The position numbers and the translations under genes are program-made. A stretch of DNA of 5,415 nucleotides from an uncultured Odoribacter sp. (GTDB lineage Bacteria; Bacteroidota; Bacteroidia; Bacteroidales; Marinifilaceae). Below the pieces are notes generated by a model that saw only the letters and a program-made list of their open reading frames with translations, had not been told where the DNA came from and searched no databases. Shown here in pieces: positions 1 to 5,415 of the stretch; position 1 is the stretch's first letter; every line of letters begins with the position of its first letter. The stretch is taken from assembly GCA_900548135.1 (NCBI GenBank), contig URJC01000194.1:1-5415 (forward strand), in the 5' to 3' direction.

Positions 1-1621
1 TCTTATCCTCTATGGACTCAATATAATCATACATAAGCATCCGGGCATTTGCACAATTAAACAAAGCCAGCAAATTTTGCGGATCTTTTGCCATCACTGC
101 TGTAAAGTCCTCTATGGCACGTGGATATTCCCGTTGATTCATATAAAAACACCCCCGCAGCATATAACGGTCTATATCTCCGTTAGCAGCTATTTCAGCA
201 GACAATTGTTCTACATAAGGTTTTACAAAATCTTCCGGATATACCTGTTCTTTATTACAAATGGTAATTGCCGGATTATAATTATGGCTCTGATTATAAT
301 CCATTATATGCTTGTTATAATACTGCACCTTACCGCTACGCAGGGAGTCAAGACTCATATACTGGACATAAAACACTTCCTGAAGCTCAATAATCACTTT
401 CTTATCCTGTACCCGGCCATTAATCACATCTCTTACTTCATCCTGGCGGGCATTAATATCAATCAATTTCTGGAAATTAGCAGTTGTATCGACCAAAGCA
501 TTCCGGTCTCCCTCCTTCATCTTTTTATATCGGTCCATAATTTGCATTGCCATATAACGGTCCGATTCTACAGTTTGCTCATCCCCCAATTCCGAACTTA
601 CAGCAGCACGTGCCATATAAGCTTTCACAAAATCCGGATAAAGCCGTATACTTTCACTGAAATCATCGTATGCACCATACAAATCCTTAATCTCCATTTT
701 CAACAATCCCCGGTTAAAATAAATCAGGATATTATCCGGATTCATATCCACCACCTTATCCAAATCACGGATAGCTGCATTGGTTTCTCCTACCTCAGCA
801 CGGAGCATTGCCCGGTTATAATAAGCATAAATATAATTACTGTCAATCCGGATTACTTCATTATAATCTGCCATGGTTTCCCGATATTTTTTCATTTCAT
901 ACCATACCATCGCACGGCTCATCAAAATTCGTTTATTCTCCGGATTAGCCTTCAAAGCACGATTAAAGTCCTCTATAGCATTGTGATAATCTTTTTGCTG
1001 GTAATATAAATAACCCCTCAGACCGAAAGCATCATCCGAAAACATATTCAGCCGGATTGCTGCATTACAATCAGCCATTGCCCCAGCTGTATTATCCAGC
1101 TTTTCCCGCACAATTGCCCGGTTCAGATAAGCCACTAACAACTTATCATCAATCAGTAAAGCCTTGGAATAATCCTTCTCAGCAGCTTCATAATCTCCGG
1201 TTTCTGCCTCTGTAATTCCCCGGTTAGCATAGACATAAGCAGCGGTCGGGTCCAAGGATATGGCCTCTGCATAATCTTTCAGTGCCTCATCGTACTTCCG
1301 CAAATTATTATAGGCTATTCCCCGATAGGTATAAGCATGGAAATAATTGGGATTCAAATCAATGGCCTGAGAAAAATCCTGTATAGCCCCATCATAATCA
1401 TCCAGATTCAGCTTTGCCAACCCCCTGAAAAAATAAGGTTCTGACAGATAAGGTTTTATCCGGATAATATTATTAAAATTCTCTATGGCACTCACATAAT
1501 CATCAAAATAAATAATTGCATCCCGTCCCATCCGAAGCATACTATTAATATTCCATTGAGCATATCCACCGGATATACCCAGATAAACAAATACCAGGAC
1601 AGCAAACAGCTTCTTACGCAT
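1..1621 (-). CDS. Secreted tetratricopeptide-repeat (TPR) protein, 3' end outside window
   Basis: Translating the minus strand from the ATG at 1621 gives 540 open codons with no stop before the left edge, so the C-terminus is missing. Residues 1-21 form a signal peptide (basic MRKK, hydrophobic core, probable cleavage after GGYA before QW), which supports this start. Residues 61-366 are nine tandem TPR units in exact 34-residue phase with no indels, showing the usual pattern (A/N-Y-x-x-R-G, then D-Y-x-x-A-I-x-D-F/Y, then a Pro or Asp at the turn). A degenerate unit precedes them at about 26-60. Residues about 367-481 are not TPR and contain NGRVQDKKVIIELQ. TPR units resume at 482-517, and another begins at 518. 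I recall this TPR / R-V-Q linker / TPR layout from other Bacteroidales proteins. TPR arrays bind other proteins; no partner or enzymatic role is visible. The protein is probably periplasmic or envelope-associated. It has its own promoter and follows the terminator of the kelch gene, so it is probably a separate transcript. Confidence 0.93.
   Translation of the reverse strand, partial: MRKKLFAVLVFVYLGISGGYAQWNINSMLRMGRDAIIYFDDYVSAIENFNNIIRIKPYLSEPYFFRGLAKLNLDDYDGAIQDFSQAIDLNPNYFHAYTYRGIAYNNLRKYDEALKDYAEAISLDPTAAYVYANRGITEAETGDYEAAEKDYSKALLIDDKLLVAYLNRAIVREKLDNTAGAMADCNAAIRLNMFSDDAFGLRGYLYYQQKDYHNAIEDFNRALKANPENKRILMSRAMVWYEMKKYRETMADYNEVIRIDSNYIYAYYNRAMLRAEVGETNAAIRDLDKVVDMNPDNILIYFNRGLLKMEIKDLYGAYDDFSESIRLYPDFVKAYMARAAVSSELGDEQTVESDRYMAMQIMDRYKKMKEGDRNALVDTTANFQKLIDINARQDEVRDVINGRVQDKKVIIELQEVFYVQYMSLDSLRSGKVQYYNKHIMDYNQSHNYNPAITICNKEQVYPEDFVKPYVEQLSAEIAANGDIDRYMLRGCFYMNQREYPRAIEDFTAVMAKDPQNLLALFNCANARMLMYDYIESIEDK
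524..1441 (-). repeat. Nine in-phase TPR units (34-residue coding repeat)
   Basis: This is the part of the TPR gene that encodes residues 61-366. Each unit is 102 bases, and unit boundaries fall every 34 residues (61, 95, 129, 163, 197, 231, 265, 299, 333) without a single insertion or deletion. The DNA units have diverged, so this is a protein-level repeat and not a recent tandem duplication. The ninth unit (333-366) is the weakest and leads into the non-TPR linker. Confidence 0.88.
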
Positions 1622-1692
1622 ATATATATCTTTTAAATTCCGGGAAATCACAATCCCTAATCCTCAGAGGTCTGATTCCCCATATATCATAA

Positions 1693-1705
1693 ACCTTTTA
1701 AAGGT
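1693..1705. promoter_or_regulatory. Short palindrome at the predicted TPR transcript start
   Basis: The bases ACCTTT-T-AAAGGT form a perfect 6-bp inverted repeat around one central base. It lies just downstream (on the minus strand) of the -7 box at 1708-1715, at about the expected transcription start. It could be a small operator or a weak 5'-end hairpin. It is short and AT-rich enough to be chance, so the regulatory reading is only a suggestion. Confidence 0.2.
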
Positions 1706-1707
1706 CT

Positions 1708-1739
1708 CAAAGATAAACAAAAAATGGGATGCTTTCACA
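1708..1739 (-). promoter_or_regulatory. Promoter of the TPR gene (Bacteroidota type)
   Basis: On the minus strand, 1715-1708 reads TATCTTTG, an exact match to the Bacteroidota -7 consensus TAnnTTTG. Twenty bases upstream, 1739-1736 reads TGTG, a 3-of-4 match to the -33 TTTG element. Initiation would be near 1701, giving a leader of about 80 bases before the ATG at 1621. The -33 element lies inside the hairpin that ends the kelch transcript. The -7 box is convincing and the -33 element is weak. Confidence 0.6.
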
Positions 1740-1748
1740 TCCCATTTT
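1719..1748 (-). terminator. Intrinsic terminator of the kelch gene
   Basis: Bases 1721-1731 and 1738-1748 are perfect reverse complements (11-bp stem, core ATGGGATG/CATCCCAT) around a 6-base loop. Read on the minus strand, the stem ends in a run of six T (1724-1719), as in a Rho-independent terminator. It begins 21 bases after the kelch stop codon. Read on the plus strand the hairpin is followed only by TTTTATTATA and there is no convergent gene, so the minus-strand assignment is preferred. Confidence 0.85.
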
Positions 1749-1769
1749 ATTATATTGTGTTGATAATAA

Positions 1770-2897
1770 TTAATAGTCATTATTATCATCCCGGTCAATA
1801 CCCGGAGTAAATTTCCAGGTTGAATTGTCAGTAGCTGTAGTCAAAGAACTTCCTCCGGTTGTTACATAACCATACTGGTTGATGGTAAATCCGACAGCAC
1901 CTACCCGTAAAGAGTTCATAGCAGCAGGAAATTCCGTTACTTCTCTCCAACGGTCAGTATCGATATTGTATTCAAAGATAATTCTTCCATAACTACCCTC
2001 TCCTCCTGCAACATATCCTCTCGGAGAACCATTTCCGGAATCCAGGTTTGAAGTGAAAGCAACTCCGAAACTTCTGGGAATCCGGTCATAATCATCATTC
2101 CAGTCACCATCCAGGTTTTTCAAAGGTGCATATTCATCCTTACCACTCCATTTTGTGCCATCAAAAACACAAACATCCCGAACCATAGAATTGTTAGCTT
2201 TTCCCAAACAAACCACTGCTTTATTATTCAAAATAAATACCACAGCCCCGGCACGGGAGTCTCCGTTAAAATTAGCATCTGTCCATCCTCCTGTTGCAGG
2301 ATCATAGCAATAAATATTTTTACTTTCACGGCTACCATCCAAATTACCGGTCCCGGCATAGCCTTTTCCGTTCAATGAAAAAGCAATACCTCCCCAGAAC
2401 GAACAATCATCTTCATCAATCTCTCCAACACCCTTATAATCATGAAAAATCGAAGTTGTCGCATATTCAGTCGTACTACCCGCTTTCTTCACCCACTCGT
2501 TCTTGATCAAATCATATTTATAAAAATCATTATAAAAACTATCTATTTCAACAGAATTCAATTTATCCCGGAAGCCAGCTCCCACATAAGCCGTATCTCC
2601 CACTACAAAAGCAACAGCTCCTTTACGTCCTTTTACCGGAAAATCAGGCAACCTCGTCCACTCTGTACCATTGAATTTCCAAAAATCCCGGAGGTTTTTA
2701 TCCTGAGTTTTCACTTCCGGATTATACCCCATCCCTATGTACGCTTCCCCATTATATTCAAAACAATAAGCCAATACCCGCTTCGTACCCGGAAATTCGT
2801 TGTTTTTACTCCAATCGCCCAAGGTATCGTCATCCGAATGGCAGGCTGTAAAAAACACACCCAATAAAAGCAGATACAAAAAATTTAATTTTCTCAT
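1770..2897 (-). CDS. Kelch-type beta-propeller lipoprotein, probably surface-exposed
   Basis: Complete protein of 375 residues. Residues 1-19 are a lipoprotein signal peptide ending in FFTAC with Cys19 as the lipidated residue. The next residues, HSDDD, resemble the acidic lipoprotein export signal described in Bacteroides and Flavobacterium, so an outer-leaflet, cell-surface position is likely. The rest reads as about six kelch blades, near residues 40-86, 91-138, 168-207, 214-251, 276-323 and 331-364. Each has a hydrophobic strand (such as GAVAFVVGDTAYVGAG), a Gly-Gly or Gly-x-Gly turn, and an aromatic strand of the type F/Y-x-Y/F-D/N...W. Kelch propellers bind proteins or glycans; no catalytic residues of a sialidase or galactose oxidase are apparent. 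The C-terminus is acidic (DRDDNNDY). It has its own promoter and terminator, so it is probably monocistronic, and it is divergent from the DUF4270 gene. I recall kelch and DUF4270 proteins being near one another in other Bacteroidales genomes, but cannot verify this here. Confidence 0.9.
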   Translation of the reverse strand: MRKLNFLYLLLLGVFFTACHSDDDTLGDWSKNNEFPGTKRVLAYCFEYNGEAYIGMGYNPEVKTQDKNLRDFWKFNGTEWTRLPDFPVKGRKGAVAFVVGDTAYVGAGFRDKLNSVEIDSFYNDFYKYDLIKNEWVKKAGSTTEYATTSIFHDYKGVGEIDEDDCSFWGGIAFSLNGKGYAGTGNLDGSRESKNIYCYDPATGGWTDANFNGDSRAGAVVFILNNKAVVCLGKANNSMVRDVCVFDGTKWSGKDEYAPLKNLDGDWNDDYDRIPRSFGVAFTSNLDSGNGSPRGYVAGGEGSYGRIIFEYNIDTDRWREVTEFPAAMNSLRVGAVGFTINQYGYVTTGGSSLTTATDNSTWKFTPGIDRDDNNDY

Positions 2898-2939
2898 AAA
2901 TTTATCCGTTAAATGATTATATTTTCAATTATAGTTTGG

Positions 2940-2972
2940 CAAAACTACATATTTTTGCTCGATTAATGCAAG
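2940..2972 (-). promoter_or_regulatory. Promoter of the kelch lipoprotein gene
   Basis: On the minus strand 2947-2940 reads TAGTTTTG, an exact match to TAnnTTTG. Upstream, 2972-2969 reads CTTG, a 3-of-4 match to the -33 TTTG element, with a 21-base spacer within the usual range. Initiation near 2934 would give a leader of roughly 35-40 AT-rich bases without a Shine-Dalgarno sequence, normal for this phylum. Confidence 0.65.
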
Positions 2973-3119
2973 TAAATCAACAAATAAAATTAAACAGCAT
3001 TCCGGATTATGCATTTTTAACATTGATATTCAAATCCTAAAGTAACTTGCAATTAGTTAACGCCATGCCAACAAAATAAGAAAAACGCGCTTTCTTCAGA
3101 AATCTTAGAAAATAATTTT

Positions 3120-3127
3120 TACCTTCG
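3120..3127 (+). promoter_or_regulatory. Probable -7 box for the DUF4270/barrel operon
   Basis: TACCTTCG differs from TAnnTTTG at one base and is placed to give a leader of about 20-25 bases before the start at 3155. No clear TTTG is seen 19-21 bases upstream; the region instead holds TTTCTTCAGAAA (3091-3102), a 5-bp inverted repeat around two bases. An alternative exact -7 match, TATTTTTG at 2950-2957, would give a leader of nearly 200 bases and lacks a -33 element. The nearer box is preferred because of its position. Confidence 0.45.
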
Positions 3128-3154
3128 CACCGAAATATAAAATTCCAAAAACGG

Positions 3155-4492
3155 ATGCCTATGCTGCGAATATCAATTTTAATCACAGGATTACTCTTAA
3201 TTATATATTCTTGTAATAACAATATTTCCTCAATCGGACAGGAATTAATTAATAATACGAACCATATTGGTGAAAACAACCTGAGTGTTTACAATATGGG
3301 CACCATAAAGGTAGACTCATTTGTCACTTCATGCGGACAAAATAGTTCCAGTTATATTACCAAGTTAGTCATGGGCCGTTACGAAGATCCTGTATACGGA
3401 GGGACAACAACAGCTATACCTTGTTTTCAAGTAGTCCCTTCCTATATTCCCTCCATATCGTATTCTGCCGTACTGGACTCTCTCACACTTAATTTCACCT
3501 ATGCCGGAAATATGTGGGGAGATACATTATACAATGTCAAATCCCAAACGTTCAACCTCTATCAGCTGAAAAAACTTCCTGATCTGAATTACGAAGATAA
3601 TACCCTATTTTACAACACGACACCTGTAGATACAAATAAACTTATTGCCACAACAACTTTCTTACCGCTTAAGGCAAACATGAATATCAGCCATTTCAAG
3701 CTGGACAAGACGTTGGCTGAAGATTTATTTGACAGAATGGTCTACCGCACCGAAAATGATATTTACCAACCTTCATCAGGAATAGTGCCTTATATCGGTT
3801 TTCTGGATTATTTTAAAGGTCTGGCTATTGTCCCTGCCGGTGACAACGACTGCCTGATGACCATACACGCTTTAAGTGACAGTCTTTATCTGCAATTTCA
3901 TTATACTGAAGCAGGAACGAATAAAACCATTAGCTTTCCTCTTGGCCAGACTGAATACCAGTATAACCGGATCATAACCCAACCATCAAGTAAGTTTGCA
4001 GCACTTACGGATCAAAAGCAAGAGGTTATGTTTGAGACAAGTGCAAGTGCCATCGTACAAGGATTAAGCGGCTACATGATCAAAATGGAACTACCGCAGC
4101 CTCCGGGTTATTCAAAGTATACCACGATTATCAGAGCACAATTGGAAATAAAACCGGACATATACAGTAATATGCCTATTGCCTTGCCTGCTTCCATTAA
4201 TGTTTATACCACAAACGACATTAACGAAGTAACTGGTTTCCTGGCAGATAAAAATGGCAATATTGTAACAGGAAGATTAAATAAAGATGAAGTGGATCTG
4301 AAAAACAGTCGTTACATTTTTGATCTGACGGAGTACTATCAAAAACTGAGCGACGCACCGGAATTACCTAAAAATCCACAAATCTTACTGAGTGTGCCTA
4401 ACGACGGTTTATCCAGTTCCGGTATCTCATTTGACCAGATGATAGTACTTGAAAACCCGACCATAAGAATCCACTACGCAAACTACAAATAA
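3155..4492 (+). CDS. DUF4270-family lipoprotein
   Basis: Complete protein of 445 residues. The N-terminus is a lipoprotein signal (MPMLR, hydrophobic 6-18, then IYSC with Cys20), followed by CNNNISSIGQE. Because the residues after the cysteine are Asn and not acidic, the surface-export signal seen in the kelch protein is absent. The family call rests on the MGRYEDPVYGGTTTA segment near 73-87, which resembles a conserved DUF4270 motif; the following D-S-L-x-L-x-F strand at 108-114; and the C-terminal strand NPTIRIHY at 434-441. The body appears rich in beta strands with no recognisable catalytic site. The molecular function of the family is unknown. Two starts are possible, 3155 and 3161 (Met1 and Met3); both keep the signal peptide. 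The stop is followed after two bases by the barrel gene, so the two are probably co-transcribed and perhaps translationally coupled. The family assignment is from memory of the motifs. Confidence 0.85.
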   Translation: MPMLRISILITGLLLIIYSCNNNISSIGQELINNTNHIGENNLSVYNMGTIKVDSFVTSCGQNSSSYITKLVMGRYEDPVYGGTTTAIPCFQVVPSYIPSISYSAVLDSLTLNFTYAGNMWGDTLYNVKSQTFNLYQLKKLPDLNYEDNTLFYNTTPVDTNKLIATTTFLPLKANMNISHFKLDKTLAEDLFDRMVYRTENDIYQPSSGIVPYIGFLDYFKGLAIVPAGDNDCLMTIHALSDSLYLQFHYTEAGTNKTISFPLGQTEYQYNRIITQPSSKFAALTDQKQEVMFETSASAIVQGLSGYMIKMELPQPPGYSKYTTIIRAQLEIKPDIYSNMPIALPASINVYTTNDINEVTGFLADKNGNIVTGRLNKDEVDLKNSRYIFDLTEYYQKLSDAPELPKNPQILLSVPNDGLSSSGISFDQMIVLENPTIRIHYANYK

Positions 4493-4494
4493 TT

Positions 4495-5415
4495 ATGAAG
4501 AAACTCATTTTTATTACCTTTATATTATTATCTGCTTTTTTGTACAGTAACGGACAGGATAACATCGGTTCTCCTTATTCTATATATGGAATGGGATTAT
4601 TACCCGAAAACAATGGTCCCTACACAGCAATGGGAGGTGTAGCAGCAGCTATGCGTGATAATAGTAACATCAACTTTCTCAATCCAGCCTCTTATACTGG
4701 GCTGGATAGTAATCGTTTCTATATACAACTGGCTCTCAACGGTGAATATACCTGGCTGTCCAACCACAGGGAAAGCAGCCGTTACAGAGTAGCACAAAAT
4801 GCAAACCTCAATATGGCCTTCCGGCTTTATAAAAAACTGTTTTTCTCTTTCGGATTTACGGAAAAATCAGATATCGGATACGATGTGTTATATTCACATC
4901 AGATCGTTGGTAATAAAGATTATACCTATTTCAATCAAAATATTCAGGGAGAAGGCGGATTGAATGACCTTTATGCCGGCTTGGGATGGAGATACAAAAA
5001 TTTTTCTATCGGTATGAATTTCTCTTATATCTTTGGAAAAATCGAAAAAAGACAAACTCTATCTACTCAGCTCGAAAACAGTTATTATATCAGAACCAGT
5101 GAAAATAACCGGATTCATGATGTACTTTTTACTCCCGGTATCCAATATGATTTGAAGTTATCCCCTAAATCAAGGCTCGTACTTGGAACGAGTATGAATT
5201 TCACCCAGAAACTGAGTGCAAAAAAAGAATTTGTTTCTTACAAAGTAAATACGGGCAGCGGAAGTTCTGATATGCTCGACGATGAAACCCTCGATAAAGG
5301 ATACATCAAATACCCGTTCCGCATATTGAGTGGATTAAACTACTCCTATAAAAACAAATGGAACATTGCAGGAGATTATACCTTCCAGAAAATGTCCGTT
5401 TATGAAGAATTCAAA
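4495..5415 (+). CDS. FadL/OmpP1-like outer-membrane beta-barrel protein, 3' end outside window
   Basis: 307 codons are open to the right edge, so the C-terminus is missing. Residues 1-20 form a signal peptide (MKKLIFITF..., probable cleavage after SNG before QD). The mature start, SPYSIYGMGLL at 26-36, then TAMGGVAAAMRDNSNINFLNPAS at 44-66, matches a Bacteroidota outer-membrane family with S-x-YS-x-YG-x-G, a Gly-Gly-x-x-x-A-x segment and an NPA motif, as in FadL/OmpP1/TodX proteins. After this come alternating aromatic beta strands consistent with a barrel, for example 105-123, 158-182, 208-237 and 272-300. Family members are typically about 400-500 residues, so roughly a quarter to a third is missing. 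FadL itself imports long-chain fatty acids; no substrate can be assigned here. It starts two bases after the DUF4270 stop with no promoter between. In some Bacteroidota I recall a similar protein encoded beside lptC and a TPR gene, which would make the right flank informative. Confidence 0.85.
   Translation, partial: MKKLIFITFILLSAFLYSNGQDNIGSPYSIYGMGLLPENNGPYTAMGGVAAAMRDNSNINFLNPASYTGLDSNRFYIQLALNGEYTWLSNHRESSRYRVAQNANLNMAFRLYKKLFFSFGFTEKSDIGYDVLYSHQIVGNKDYTYFNQNIQGEGGLNDLYAGLGWRYKNFSIGMNFSYIFGKIEKRQTLSTQLENSYYIRTSENNRIHDVLFTPGIQYDLKLSPKSRLVLGTSMNFTQKLSAKKEFVSYKVNTGSGSSDMLDDETLDKGYIKYPFRILSGLNYSYKNKWNIAGDYTFQKMSVYEEFK

Noticed and set aside
77..1009. Plus-strand open frame of 310 codons
   Set aside because: It lies antisense within the TPR gene. 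Its product is a low-complexity Ile/His/Phe-rich string with no domain, while the minus strand gives a signal peptide and phased TPR units.
1..1621. Solo TPR gene as part of a defence or toxin system
   Set aside because: It has a signal peptide and no nuclease, NTPase or toxin partner nearby. Exported TPR proteins are common in Bacteroidota.
2294..2867. Plus-strand open frames antisense to the kelch gene (2294-2506 and 2442-2867)
   Set aside because: Both are shadows of the minus-strand kelch coding sequence, show no domain or promoter, and overlap each other in different frames.
3091..3102. Inverted repeat TTTCTTCAGAAA upstream of the DUF4270 gene as an operator
   Set aside because: Only five bases pair on each side in AT-rich DNA, and no second copy was seen elsewhere in the window.
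3037..3279. Minus-strand open frame of 80 codons across the divergent region and the start of the DUF4270 gene
   Set aside because: It is antisense to the well-supported lipoprotein signal peptide of the DUF4270 protein, would run across that gene's promoter, and has no recognisable features.
4600..4797. Minus-strand open frame of 65 codons
   Set aside because: It is a shadow inside the barrel gene, whose plus-strand reading gives the YSIYG and NPAS motifs.
4495..5415. PorV, or PorP/SprF, component of the type IX secretion system
   Set aside because: The N-terminal YSIYG...NPAS pattern fits the FadL/OmpP1-like family better, and no other secretion gene or T9SS C-terminal sorting domain is visible in the window.

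Overview
The window looks like ordinary chromosomal DNA from a member of the Bacteroidota, most likely the Bacteroidales. The signs are AT-rich intergenic DNA, starts without a Shine-Dalgarno sequence, -7 promoter boxes of the Bacteroidota type (TAnnTTTG), a lipoprotein with a Ser-Asp-Asp-Asp surface-export signal after its lipid cysteine, and a DUF4270-type protein, a family I know only from this phylum. A genus cannot be fixed by reading alone.

The layout is two minus-strand genes followed by two plus-strand genes, with one divergent intergenic region. From the left: (1) a secreted tetratricopeptide-repeat (TPR) protein on the minus strand, start at 1621, running off the left edge, with at least 540 residues visible and no stop; (2) a 148-bp gap holding the terminator of the next gene up, immediately followed by the promoter of the TPR gene; (3) a complete six-blade kelch-type lipoprotein on the minus strand (2897 to 1770); (4) a 257-bp divergent region with promoters facing both ways; (5) a complete DUF4270-type lipoprotein on the plus strand (3155 to 4492); (6) two bases later, a FadL/OmpP1-like outer-membrane beta-barrel protein that runs off the right edge after 307 residues.

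All four products carry an export signal, so the window encodes only cell-envelope proteins. The kelch protein is probably on the cell surface, the TPR protein is probably periplasmic or envelope-associated, and the DUF4270 lipoprotein and the barrel are almost certainly co-transcribed. A functional link between the DUF4270 lipoprotein and the barrel is inferred from the 2-bp spacing. None of the four has a function that can be named from sequence beyond its fold or family. I see no mobile element, CRISPR array, tRNA, rRNA or defence system, and no convincing new system. The most interesting points are the DUF4270/barrel pair, the kelch/DUF4270 divergent arrangement, and the compact terminator-promoter junction.
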